NCBI GenBank assembly: GCA_937892105.1
Contig: CALAUZ010000061.1
Location: forward strand, 1 to 18,939
DNA length: 18,939 nt
Direction: 5' to 3'
DNA from: an uncultured Fretibacterium sp.
GTDB taxonomy: Bacteria; Synergistota; Synergistia; Synergistales; Aminobacteriaceae
Positions 6,979 to 14,620 of the stretch are shown piece after piece; within the stretch, counting starts at the first letter, position 1; each line of letters begins with the position of its first letter. The notes beneath the pieces are model-generated. The model did no database searches, had not been told where the DNA came from, and was given only the letters and a program-made list of their open reading frames with translations. The translations under genes were made by a program, and so were the position numbers.

Positions 6979-8273
6979 TACTCCGCAAAGAACCTCGCAA
7001 AAACTTCATCGACATAGCGAAGGTAAAAGTCATTATTGAACAGTGTCTTCAGTCTGTCAGGGTCAACTCTCTTCATTCTCTCATCACTGAGCAGAAGATC
7101 CAGAAACGCAACACCGCTTGAAGCCGTCTTCATAGCGTTCTCCTGAACGATAGTATATGCTTCCTCGCGGGATAATTTCAGTTCGTCAAGAAGGAAAGTT
7201 AATACCCTCTGGGAATACACAAGGCCGTTAGTCTGGTTTACGTTGTGCTTCACTCTGGATTCATCGACAACAAGACCGCGCAAAATCTTCGTCATGCTCC
7301 TTACCATGAACGCCGCAATGTTGAAAGCGTCCGGCCAGATTACGCGTTCGGTTGATGAATGCGATATATCCCTTTCGTGCCACAGTGCAATGTTCTCCAT
7401 TCCAGTCAAAGCATAACCGCGCAGTAATCTTGACATACCGCAGATACGCTCACATTTCACGGGGTTACGTTTGTGCGGCATTGCTGATGAACCCTTCTGA
7501 CCCTGCCCGAAAGGTTCAAAGGCTTCACGGACTTCTGTGCGCTGAAGGTTGCGTATTTCCAGAGCCATGCGTTCCAGAGTGCTTCCCATAATTGCGAGGG
7601 CATTCAACACTCCTGCATGTCTGTCGCGCTGAAGTATCTGGTTCGAGACTTTTGCGGGTTCAAGCCCTAAGAGTTCGCAAACTCTGGCTTCAAGTTTGGG
7701 ATTGCACATGGCATAAGTCCCTACAGCACCTGAGATTTTGCCAGCGGATACATCTTTGCGTGCATATTCGAGCCTTCCTTTGTCGCGGAGGAGTTCGGCG
7801 TGCCAATTAAGGAATTTCAGTCCCAATGATGTAGGTTCTGCGTGAATACCGTGAGTTCTGCCTATTGTGGGGAGGTGCTTGTACTTTTTTGCGAGGTCTG
7901 CGACAACATCATCGAGTTCGACAAGTGCGTTAATGATTATGTCCAGAGAGTCGCGGAGCATTATGGAGCTTGCAGTGTCGAGTATGTCGCTTGATGTCAT
8001 TCCCAAATGCAAATATCGTCCGTTTGCCCCGATGTTTTCGGCGACTGCGCTGACGAAAGCAACAACATCATGCTGTGTTTTCTTCTCTATTTCCTGGACG
8101 CGTTCAACCGTGAAACTTGCATGAGCCACGATATCTTCGAGAGCTTTTTCGGGTATTCTTCCCTGCTCACACCATGCCTGACATACTGCAAGTTCAACAT
8201 CAAGCATGACTTTAAGCCTGTTATACTCGTCCCATAAAGAGGCTATATCACGCTCTGAATAACGTTCTATCAT
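6978..8273 (-). CDS. purB: Adenylosuccinate lyase PurB
   Basis: 431 residues, normal length. Catalyses two fumarate-releasing steps in purine synthesis: SAICAR to AICAR, and adenylosuccinate to AMP. The fumarase/aspartase-superfamily signature GSSAMPHKRNP is at 261-271 with the catalytic serine in its flexible loop. TSSD is at 93-96, and H68 (KKTQHDV) and H141 (GRTHG) fall at the positions of the active-site histidines of the Bacillus subtilis enzyme. The ATG at 8273 has a GGAG ribosome site (complement of 8283-8287). First gene of a two-gene unit with miaB, behind a strong promoter and divergent from the polysaccharide-export genes. Confidence 0.96.
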   Translation of the reverse strand: MIERYSERDIASLWDEYNRLKVMLDVELAVCQAWCEQGRIPEKALEDIVAHASFTVERVQEIEKKTQHDVVAFVSAVAENIGANGRYLHLGMTSSDILDTASSIMLRDSLDIIINALVELDDVVADLAKKYKHLPTIGRTHGIHAEPTSLGLKFLNWHAELLRDKGRLEYARKDVSAGKISGAVGTYAMCNPKLEARVCELLGLEPAKVSNQILQRDRHAGVLNALAIMGSTLERMALEIRNLQRTEVREAFEPFGQGQKGSSAMPHKRNPVKCERICGMSRLLRGYALTGMENIALWHERDISHSSTERVIWPDAFNIAAFMVRSMTKILRGLVVDESRVKHNVNQTNGLVYSQRVLTFLLDELKLSREEAYTIVQENAMKTASSGVAFLDLLLSDERMKRVDPDRLKTLFNNDFYLRYVDEVFARFFAE

Positions 8274-8315
8274 GAATGAAATCTCCGATACTGATAAATT
8301 TTAGTGATGCTGGAA

Positions 8316-8344
8316 ATTTTAATTGCGTGTCAATTCTCCGTCAA
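8316..8344 (-). promoter_or_regulatory. Sigma-70-type promoter for purB-miaB
   Basis: On the minus strand, TTGACG (8344-8339) and TAAAAT (8321-8316) are separated by exactly 17 bp, 42 bp ahead of the purB start. Both hexamers differ by one base from consensus. It is the best promoter in the window. Confidence 0.75.
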
Positions 8345-8346
8345 GG

Positions 8347-8377
8347 TTGTATAAATCGGCACATTTTAGTGTAAAAT
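8347..8377 (+). promoter_or_regulatory. Candidate promoter for the polysaccharide-export unit
   Basis: TAAAAT at 8372-8377 lies 32 bp before the TTG start at 8410. A weak -35 TTGTAT (8347-8352) is 19 bp upstream. It is nearly back to back with the purB promoter, so the two units may share a control region. Confidence 0.4.
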
Positions 8378-8409
8378 AAGCTAAATTTTTCCTAGAGGAG
8401 CGATTTATT

Positions 8410-10575
8410 TTGCGGAGGGTACTTCTTTCTTGTCTCGTAATAATTCTGGTGGTCAATGTTTCCTGCGGGCGTATTCATGCATCTACAGGAAGCAACACGG
8501 GAATTACAGGATTATGGGAATACCCTACTGCTGAGATGCCTAGAGATGGTGAAGGACGCTTCGGTTACACTAAGGCTACTCCTTATGGATATTATTTCCT
8601 GGATCTTGCATGGCTTCCGTGGTTCGAGATAAACGCAAGGTTCACCACATTCAACTCCCTGAACGTCAGCCCTACAAGCAGAATAGGCTATAAGGAGAAC
8701 GTTGGCGGACGGCGTTACATGGACAAATCAATCGACCTCAAAGCAATACTCTGGCACAGCAAAGACCCTCAGAACTGGATAATCCCCTCAATAGCACTTG
8801 GCATAATGGACATGATGGGTACTGAACTCATGAAGTCGCATTACGTTGCGGCAACATGGCGTTACAAAAACATTGCGGCAACAATAGGCTATGGTTCCGA
8901 CAGGCTTAACGGTGTATTCGGCGGCATAGAATGGGACGTAACCGACTGGCTGACGTTCAAGGCAGAATACAGCCCGCTGGATTACGCGCAAGATAAGGCA
9001 GGAAGCAGCAGGGTACTCAGAAAGTTACCCTCAAAGAAATACAATGCCGGAATAGTCCTGAAAACTCCATGGGGTCTTCAGGGTTCAGTGAGTTACCAGC
9101 GAGGAGATGAATGGGTTTTCTCAATCTCACAGCGTATAGACCTCAAAGGGCCGTTTATCGGGAATGCTTCCAAGAAATACGATGCTCCCGGCGCGTCAAG
9201 ATGTCCTGACTGGAATTATGCAGAATCTCATGACTTAATCGTGCGCATAAAATCTGGGCTTGAAGAATATGTTAGGGTTCGTGATGTTGAGGCAAAACTG
9301 GAAGACGCTGAAGACGGACACAGGCTGACACTTTCCTACGAGAATTACGGGTATTCATCACATGCTGAGGCAATGATGAGAATATTAGTTGTTCTCGCCG
9401 CAGTAATGCCTGAGACTGACGAGTTAGTGTTAATCCACAAGAATGCTGGAATACCTGTCGTAAAAGCTACCTTTCCAGGCACATTGTTATTCGACATAAG
9501 ATCGCATTCCCTCAGAGATGATGATGACCCTATACACAGCGCGGTATTTGAGTGGGCGAGCAAAGACGTTGAGAACCCCGATGCTTCGGTACTCCAAGAG
9601 AAAGCAAGGCATGAGTTCAAAGCAATGCTGGTATACGAACCTCGAATAGACCAAACTTTAAGTGAAGCATATATGGACAGGCTGAATATTGACGCTGTAT
9701 ACACAGGGCGTTACTCTAACGGTTGGGGTTCAGTGCTTGACGTGCGCTTCCCAATATACAACAATGTAGACACGAGAGACATATTCGGTCTGTGGTGGGA
9801 GAAAGACCTCAATGACGAGATACGCTTGCAGAAAGCGGCAATGCTCTACGCCAACAGGTTTGGGAAGGAGAGCAGGGCATGGATTTTTGGCGAGGCTGGC
9901 TGGCTCGATGAGGAATGGTTTGGCGGAAACTTATGGCTCAGGTACTACGGCAAAAATGGACGCTGGTGGATAGGTGCGCGTCTTGCGGCAATGCATGACA
10001 GAGACCCCTACTCATTTGGTGGTCTTACTGATGGAAGGCTGACATACAGAGGCGGCAGAGTGTATGACATTGCTGAAGATGATGAATGGAGATATTCTGA
10101 GTGGATACAGGCGGGCTATAATATTCCCGACTTTGATATTGATGTCCAGGCTGAATATGGAAAGTACGCAGACGATGATAAGGGCTGGAAACTCTCGGTT
10201 ACAAGACACTGGGACGATACAGCATTGGGCTTCTGGTACATCAAGACGGACATAACTGTTCCTAACAGGGATTATACCAAAGCAGGAGTTCACATGGAAC
10301 TTCCAGCCGAAAAATGGTTCGGTTCATGGTTCGGAAATTCCAGCTCTCATATATGGGAACAGAACACTCTGCTTCATTCTACGTGGCGTATGCATTCAGG
10401 CCGCGAGGGAGGTGTAATAAGAACTCCTGAACGAATGATGAGCCAGCTTCGACCGATCTCAATGAAGAAGAACGTTGAGAAGCTGCTCCGTGATTACTGC
10501 TCATACGGTGATGACGCAGAATCCGAAAGCGATAAAGAAGTAACCAGCATACTTGGTTACATATTCCGTAAATAG
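8410..10575 (+). CDS. YjbH-like outer-membrane beta-barrel protein of polysaccharide export
   Basis: 721 residues. The start is TTG at 8410, supported by AGAGGAG at 8394-8400, 9 nt upstream. A signal peptide (LLSCLVIILVVNV) is followed by VSC-G and IHA-STG, so cleavage could be by either signal peptidase; the lipobox is not typical because residue 16 is Asn. Mature residues 28-80 read GITGLWEYPTAEMPRDGEG, PYGYYFLDLAWLPWFEINAR, which matches the YjbH family opening (GL-PTA-M--DG, LPW-E--R-). The rest is rich in alternating aromatic strands (NAGIVLKTPWGLQGSVSYQR, WWIGARLAAM) as expected of a large outer-membrane barrel. E. coli YjbH belongs to an exopolysaccharide operon. The next gene encodes an SLBB export lipoprotein, so a role in moving polysaccharide through the outer membrane is likely. 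Specific polymer unknown. Confidence 0.75.
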   Translation: MRRVLLSCLVIILVVNVSCGRIHASTGSNTGITGLWEYPTAEMPRDGEGRFGYTKATPYGYYFLDLAWLPWFEINARFTTFNSLNVSPTSRIGYKENVGGRRYMDKSIDLKAILWHSKDPQNWIIPSIALGIMDMMGTELMKSHYVAATWRYKNIAATIGYGSDRLNGVFGGIEWDVTDWLTFKAEYSPLDYAQDKAGSSRVLRKLPSKKYNAGIVLKTPWGLQGSVSYQRGDEWVFSISQRIDLKGPFIGNASKKYDAPGASRCPDWNYAESHDLIVRIKSGLEEYVRVRDVEAKLEDAEDGHRLTLSYENYGYSSHAEAMMRILVVLAAVMPETDELVLIHKNAGIPVVKATFPGTLLFDIRSHSLRDDDDPIHSAVFEWASKDVENPDASVLQEKARHEFKAMLVYEPRIDQTLSEAYMDRLNIDAVYTGRYSNGWGSVLDVRFPIYNNVDTRDIFGLWWEKDLNDEIRLQKAAMLYANRFGKESRAWIFGEAGWLDEEWFGGNLWLRYYGKNGRWWIGARLAAMHDRDPYSFGGLTDGRLTYRGGRVYDIAEDDEWRYSEWIQAGYNIPDFDIDVQAEYGKYADDDKGWKLSVTRHWDDTALGFWYIKTDITVPNRDYTKAGVHMELPAEKWFGSWFGNSSSHIWEQNTLLHSTWRMHSGREGGVIRTPERMMSQLRPISMKKNVEKLLRDYCSYGDDAESESDKEVTSILGYIFRK

Positions 10576-10615
10576 ATTAAAGGCATCAACAATATAACTT
10601 TTTGAGGTGATTATA

Positions 10616-12877
10616 TTGAGATTTCGCAGTAAATTCTTCATGGCAGGTTTATTCCTGCTCCTTCTGAGTTCATGTGCATACGGGGCAGACGCAGGCCCGG
10701 CAGTGCTTGCTGCACCTTCCCCGCAGAATGCCGCACCGTCTACGCAATTACCTGGACAGACGGGCACGAACAATCGGACGGGAATAAATGCCACCACACA
10801 GACTGGAACGGGACAGGATATCTTCACGGACAGTACAGGGGAATTTAGCACTGAGGATACCGCTCCCGGCCTTGAATCTCAGGGGACTACGCAAATGATA
10901 CAGCCTAATGATATTCCTCTGACAGAGGCCGAAATCAACGAATATTTTGAGCAAATACTTACATCACGTGTAGGCGGAAACCCTATGGGTACATTGTTCC
11001 GCAGGCTGCCAAGGTTCGGTATGTCATTCTTCCGTCAGCCTCCGTCAACATATGCTCCGCTTGACAGAGTGCCAGTAACTCAGGATCACAGGATAAGCGT
11101 TGGCGATGAAATGACTTTGACAGTATGGGGCATTCCAGAGGAAGGCAACTACAGCTTCATGGTAAACAGGGACGGTATGGCTTCTGTTCCTCGTATCGGC
11201 ACGGTAAGGCTTGCAGGCTATACTTTTGCGGAAGCTGAAAGGGTTTTGAGTGCCAGGCTCAGTCAGTATTACACAGGCTTTCAGATGAACCTGTCAATGG
11301 GCAGGCTTAGTTCTATATTAGTCTACGTTACAGGTAATGCCACTAGGCCAGGCGCATATACTGTTTCATCATTCGCGACGCTGGTTAATGCTCTGATTGC
11401 GTCAGGAGGGCCTTCGGGAAACGGGACACTCCGCAAAATTGAGCTAAAGCGCGGCGGAAGGGTTATCTCAGTGTTCGACATGTATGCAATGCTTCTTCAC
11501 GGCGACAAGAGCCAAGATGTCAGGCTTCAGGACGGAGACGTGATATATATTCCTCCCGTTGGGCCTCTGGTGGGTCTTGCTGGTGAAGTCCACATGCCCA
11601 GTATATACGAACTTAACGGCGCAACAAGAGTTCAGGATTTGTTATACATTGCCGGCGGCCTCAACGCACGGACATACAGGGGCAGAATACAGTATTACAG
11701 GATATTCGAGCATTCATATGCCAGCGCATTTGAGGGTACTCTGACGGAACTTGAGAATACAGAGCTGAGGGACGGAGATATTCTCAGGCTCTATCCAGTG
11801 TTCAGCTACTCATCTAACGTAGTGATTACAGGCTCGCTGATGAATCCTGGAATGTATGCAATAATACCTGGACAGACAAGATTATCAGAGATTATCGAGC
11901 GTGCTGGAGGACTTACCACTACCGCAGCGGATATAGCAGAAATCACCCGTGTAACGCCTACGCTTAACGGCCCTCAGAATGAACGCTTTACGGTAAACAT
12001 AGCACAGGCATTGCAGGGCGACCCCATGAATAACATGACCCTTGAAGCAAACGACCAGATAACCGTCATGATTATTCCCTACTGGAAACAGCAGATACGC
12101 GTAACGATTGCCGGAGAAGTCGTGAGGCCAGGCAGTTATTCTATGTTCGCAGGCGAGAAGCTATCAGACCTGATAGAACGTGCGGGAGGGTTCACGCCAC
12201 GAGCATTCCTAAGAGGAGCAATGTTTACGCGTGCTAGCGTTGCGGTACAGCAGCGTGCAGCTCTGAATCGAATGGCTGACCAGATGGAACGTGATTTGCT
12301 TCAGTCAATGCAAAACACTGCCAGCGGTGCGGGAACTACGAATGCATCGGCTCTTAATGCTGAGTACAGAAGACGGCGTCAACTCATCAACAGCCTTCGT
12401 GAGATCGACATCATGGGAAGAGTAATCACGAAGATTGACACTCCAAACAACATACGCAATACAGCATGGGATTATACGCTGGAGGACGGCGATACGCTGA
12501 CTATCCCGGATACTCCCCTTACTATCAACGTTATGGGCGCAGTTTACACATCATCTACTCATATTTACCGTTCTGACATGGGCATAAACTCCTACATCAG
12601 CGCGGCAGGAGGAGCGGTAAGGAGTGCTCATAAACGCATGGTGTATCTCCTCAAGTCTGACGGCACAACGCTGAGGCTGACCAGAAATACGGCCATGCTT
12701 TCGTCAAAACAGTGGACAGCACCAAGAGGCTACTCCGCGAAGATTGAGCCGGGAGACACAATAGTAGTGCCCGTGAAGTACATAGACAGGCAGCCTGTGG
12801 AGTCCTTCAAAGATGCTGTTGATATAATCTACAGAGTTGCGGTTGCCGCCGGCGTAATCATTAATGCTATGGACTAG
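10616..12877 (+). CDS. Polysaccharide export lipoprotein, Wza-like, with about five SLBB domains
   Basis: 753 residues from TTG 10616. This start is preferred over GTG 10607 because GAGGTGA (10604-10610) is the ribosome site and overlaps that GTG. A lipoprotein signal ends in LSSC, giving lipidated C20. A Ser/Thr/Gln-rich linker (about 25-95) is followed by the polysaccharide-export domain at about 152-232 (VTQDHRISVGDEMTLTVWG, DGMASVPRIGTVRLAG). Repeated SLBB units begin at about 235, 319, 401, 495 and 635, recognisable by V-V-GxVxxPGxY, LxxLIxxAGG and LxDGDxIxIP. The fourth carries a charged helical insert (about 542-597). The last 23 residues (DAVDIIYRVAVAAGVIINAMD) could be the amphipathic helix that forms the outer-membrane pore in Wza. 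No Wzc/tyrosine kinase or polymerase gene is in the window. Partner of the YjbH-like barrel just upstream (40-bp gap). Confidence 0.88.
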   Translation: MRFRSKFFMAGLFLLLLSSCAYGADAGPAVLAAPSPQNAAPSTQLPGQTGTNNRTGINATTQTGTGQDIFTDSTGEFSTEDTAPGLESQGTTQMIQPNDIPLTEAEINEYFEQILTSRVGGNPMGTLFRRLPRFGMSFFRQPPSTYAPLDRVPVTQDHRISVGDEMTLTVWGIPEEGNYSFMVNRDGMASVPRIGTVRLAGYTFAEAERVLSARLSQYYTGFQMNLSMGRLSSILVYVTGNATRPGAYTVSSFATLVNALIASGGPSGNGTLRKIELKRGGRVISVFDMYAMLLHGDKSQDVRLQDGDVIYIPPVGPLVGLAGEVHMPSIYELNGATRVQDLLYIAGGLNARTYRGRIQYYRIFEHSYASAFEGTLTELENTELRDGDILRLYPVFSYSSNVVITGSLMNPGMYAIIPGQTRLSEIIERAGGLTTTAADIAEITRVTPTLNGPQNERFTVNIAQALQGDPMNNMTLEANDQITVMIIPYWKQQIRVTIAGEVVRPGSYSMFAGEKLSDLIERAGGFTPRAFLRGAMFTRASVAVQQRAALNRMADQMERDLLQSMQNTASGAGTTNASALNAEYRRRRQLINSLREIDIMGRVITKIDTPNNIRNTAWDYTLEDGDTLTIPDTPLTINVMGAVYTSSTHIYRSDMGINSYISAAGGAVRSAHKRMVYLLKSDGTTLRLTRNTAMLSSKQWTAPRGYSAKIEPGDTIVVPVKYIDRQPVESFKDAVDIIYRVAVAAGVIINAMD

Positions 12878-12892
12878 GGAGGAATATTTGCC

Positions 12893-13159
12893 GTGAAAAA
12901 GTTTGTCCTCGCGTTGTTCATGGTACTTTGCTTTGCCTGCGTGTCATATGCCGCAGTGAAGTACGAGTATAAAGTTGTCCCGTTAGGTTCGCTGACTTCC
13001 CTACAGAAAAGCAAGGAAGCCGCCTCCAGGACAGCTCAGGTTGAGGCTCTCCTCAATCAGCACGGTGAAGAAGGCTGGGAGATTGCCGAAATTTTCGCTG
13101 TCAGAACAACTTTTGACCCTAACGTCTTCTTCGTGATTATGAAGCGTCCCATGAATTAG
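12893..13159 (+). CDS. Small secreted DUF4177-like protein
   Basis: 88 residues from GTG 12893, with AGGGAGG at 12876-12882 as ribosome site. A signal peptide (FVLALFMVLCFACVSYAA) precedes one small domain with the DUF4177 pattern: KYEYKVVPLG at its start, then ALLNQHGEEGWEIAEIFA, and a final VFFVIMKRP strand. The domain is small, alpha/beta and of unknown function; here it is predicted periplasmic. It follows the SLBB gene by 15 bp, so it is likely the last gene of the export unit and might be an accessory to it. Confidence 0.7.
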   Translation: MKKFVLALFMVLCFACVSYAAVKYEYKVVPLGSLTSLQKSKEAASRTAQVEALLNQHGEEGWEIAEIFAVRTTFDPNVFFVIMKRPMN

Positions 13160-13160
13160 C

Positions 13161-13188
13161 TTGACGTAACAGGATTTTGCGCTAAAAT
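13161..13188 (+). promoter_or_regulatory. Promoter of tRNA-Pro
   Basis: TTGACG (13161-13166) and TAAAAT (13183-13188) are separated by 16 bp and lie 11 bp before the mature tRNA 5' end. It begins immediately after the DUF4177 stop codon; no terminator separates that gene from the tRNA. Confidence 0.65.
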
Positions 13189-13199
13189 ATCTGTGTTTT

Positions 13200-13278
13200 C
13201 GGGACGTAGCGCAGTCTGGCTTAGCGCATCTGCATGGGGTGCAGGGGGTCGGAGGTTCGAATCCTCTCGTCCCGACCA
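13200..13278 (+). tRNA. tRNA-Pro (anticodon GGG)
   Basis: A full cloverleaf can be drawn. The acceptor stem CGGGACG pairs perfectly with CGTCCCG, the D stem is GCGC/GCGC, and the anticodon stem is TCTGC/GCAGG with loop ATGGGGT (anticodon GGG, G37). The variable loop is GGGTC, and the T stem is GGAGG/CCTCT with loop TTCGAAT. The discriminator is A73 and CCA is encoded. C1-G72 with A73 is the bacterial tRNA-Pro identity pattern. It decodes CCC and CCU. Total 79 nt including CCA. Confidence 0.97.
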
Positions 13279-13296
13279 TAAACCAGAAAATAACAT

Positions 13297-13334
13297 TGAG
13301 GCTCTTGCAGTAAAATGCGAGGGTCTCATTTTTT
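13297..13334 (+). terminator. Intrinsic terminator after tRNA-Pro
   Basis: A 13-bp stem (13297-13309 with 13316-13328, three G-U pairs) closes a six-base loop GTAAAA and is followed at once by TTTTTT at 13329-13334. It ends the tRNA transcript and any read-through from the export genes. Confidence 0.85.
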
Positions 13335-13344
13335 CTGCATGATA

Positions 13345-13353
13345 TGCTATAAT
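13345..13353 (+). promoter_or_regulatory. Extended -10 promoter of the rpsF operon
   Basis: TGCTATAAT at 13345-13353 is a perfect extended -10 element. A -35 at the usual distance would fall in the 3' arm and T-tract of the preceding terminator (about 13325-13330, poor match), as expected where an extended -10 compensates. The predicted start is near 13360, giving a leader of about 75 nt. Confidence 0.7.
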
Positions 13354-13370
13354 CTTCCACGTTTCACAAC

Positions 13371-13426
13371 CCTGCCTCTAGCCGTTACGCACAGGACTGG
13401 AGGCCATTAGTCCAAAGGGAGGAGGT
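13371..13426 (+). promoter_or_regulatory. Structured rpsF leader, candidate S6:S18 autoregulatory site
   Basis: CCTCTAG (13375-13381) pairs with CTGGAGG (13397-13403) over 7 bp and closes a loop that starts with CCG (13382-13384). A competing hairpin GGACT/AGTCC (13394-13398 with 13409-13413) lies just before the very strong ribosome site AGGGAGGAGGT (13416-13426). rpsF leaders in many bacteria bind the S6:S18 pair through a stem with a conserved CCG, which is what this resembles. Identification is by position and motif only. Confidence 0.45.
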
Positions 13427-13434
13427 GCAGAGAA

Positions 13435-13716
13435 GTGCGAAAGTATGAAATGCTTGTCATTCTTGACGCAGGTAACGAAGCCCAGAGTGAGGAAATCTCC
13501 AAAATTGAGGAGGTAATAGGCAATCTTGGCGGCACTGTGTCAAAGTCAGACGTGTGGGGCAAACGCGCCCTTGCTTACCCAATCCGCAAGAAAACTGAAG
13601 GATATTACGTTCTGTTCACGTTCGAGCTTGAGCCTTCACAGACGTTTGAACTTAGGCGTATATTGGGTCTGCGTGCGAATGTTTACCGCCAGTTAATGAT
13701 AGTTCTTGACGACTAG
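13435..13716 (+). CDS. rpsF: 30S ribosomal protein S6
   Basis: 93 residues from GTG 13435 with a strong ribosome site 9 nt upstream. S6 binds S18 and 16S rRNA in the platform of the small subunit. The sequence follows the family closely: MRKYEMLVILD, then VIGNLGGTVSKSDVWGKRALAYPIRKKTEGYY and VLFTFELEP, then LRRILGLRANVYRQLMIV. It opens the rpsF-ssb-rpsR operon. The stop codon overlaps the ribosome site of ssb. Confidence 0.97.
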   Translation: MRKYEMLVILDAGNEAQSEEISKIEEVIGNLGGTVSKSDVWGKRALAYPIRKKTEGYYVLFTFELEPSQTFELRRILGLRANVYRQLMIVLDD

Positions 13717-13730
13717 GAGGGAGCTTTGGC

Positions 13731-14276
13731 ATGAGAGGTTTTAACCGCGCCATTATTGCAGGAAATTTAACGCGAGACCCTGAAGTCAGGTACACGGTCA
13801 ACAAGAAAGCATATGCAAGATTTGCTGTTGCCGTCAATAGCCGCTGGAGGAACGCTAATGGTGAAATGCAGGAAAATACTGAATACATCAATGTCGCAGC
13901 ATGGGGAGCATTAGGCGAAACCTGCGGAAAATACCTGAAGAAGGGAAGCCCCGTACTCATTGAGGGACGTATACGCACTGGAAGCTATGACGCTAAAGAT
14001 GGTTCCGGCAAGAGGTACATCACGGAAGTTGTTGCTGACAACATGATAATGCTCGGTTCACGCGAACAGTCAAACTCAGACGGCTATCCAGGCTCAGGCT
14101 ATCAGGCATCAGGCGGAAACGATTACGGTTCAGCGGGAGGATATATTCCCAGCGATGAGGATTTCGGCAAAAGCATAGGAGAAAGCGGATTTGGCGGCGG
14201 AGGATTTCAGCCCAATTTCGCAGACGATAGTAACGGCATGTCAGGAAGTTCAAACGACAGTGATATACCGTTTTAG
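13731..14276 (+). CDS. ssb: Single-stranded DNA-binding protein
   Basis: 181 residues. An N-terminal OB fold at about 1-105 (FNRAIIAGNLTRDPEVRYT, ARFAVAVNSRWRN, EYINVAAWGALGETCGKYLKKG, VLIEGRIRTGSYDAKDG) binds single-stranded DNA as a tetramer. A Gly/Ser/Asn-rich flexible linker (about 112-172) leads to the acidic tip SNDSDIPF that recruits repair and replication partners. ATG 13731 has AGGAGGGAG at 13715-13723. Its place between rpsF and rpsR is the classic arrangement. Confidence 0.96.
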   Translation: MRGFNRAIIAGNLTRDPEVRYTVNKKAYARFAVAVNSRWRNANGEMQENTEYINVAAWGALGETCGKYLKKGSPVLIEGRIRTGSYDAKDGSGKRYITEVVADNMIMLGSREQSNSDGYPGSGYQASGGNDYGSAGGYIPSDEDFGKSIGESGFGGGGFQPNFADDSNGMSGSSNDSDIPF

Positions 14277-14309
14277 AGACACTACAAGCAAAGGAGGAAT
14301 TTACACAGA

Positions 14310-14612
14310 ATGAACGAGCGCGAAAACGAAACACGCGAAAACAGAACCAGCTCCCCAATGAGGAATGGTGCAAACAGCGGAGGGCTTCGCAGAGGTTCAT
14401 CGAGACGCAGGCCAAAGTTCTGCTATTATTGCGTTGAGAAACAGGAACATGTTGACTACAAGGACGTTGAGAAACTCCGTAAGTACATCAGTGAGAGAGG
14501 GAAAATCATTCCACGCCGCGTAACAGGAAATTGCGCAAAACATCAGAGGCTTCTCACTGAGGCCATCAAGCGCGCAAGGTATATGGCACTTCTGCCCTAT
14601 TCTCTCGACTAA
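14310..14612 (+). CDS. rpsR: 30S ribosomal protein S18
   Basis: 100 residues. The conserved core starts near residue 33 ([10 protein letters not shown]) and includes [50 protein letters not shown] basic, low-complexity extension of about 30 residues precedes it. The C-Y-Y-C and C-A-K-H pairs look like a zinc-binding (C+) S18. AAGGAGG at 14291-14297 is the ribosome site. S18 pairs with S6, encoded two genes upstream. Confidence 0.96.
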   Translation: MNERENETRENRTSSPMRNGANSGGLRRGSSRRRPKFCYYCVEKQEHVDYKDVEKLRKYISERGKIIPRRVTGNCAKHQRLLTEAIKRARYMALLPYSLD

Positions 14613-14620
14613 TTCAGATC

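Noticed and set aside
10607..10615. GTG start for the SLBB lipoprotein
   Set aside because: The GTG lies within the GAGGTGA ribosome site that serves the TTG at 10616.
13001..13360. 119-residue minus-strand frame across tRNA-Pro (contains GTRGFEPPTPCTPCRCA)
   Set aside because: This peptide is the antisense translation of a tRNA, a well-known false gene; the region is explained by tRNA-Pro and its terminator.
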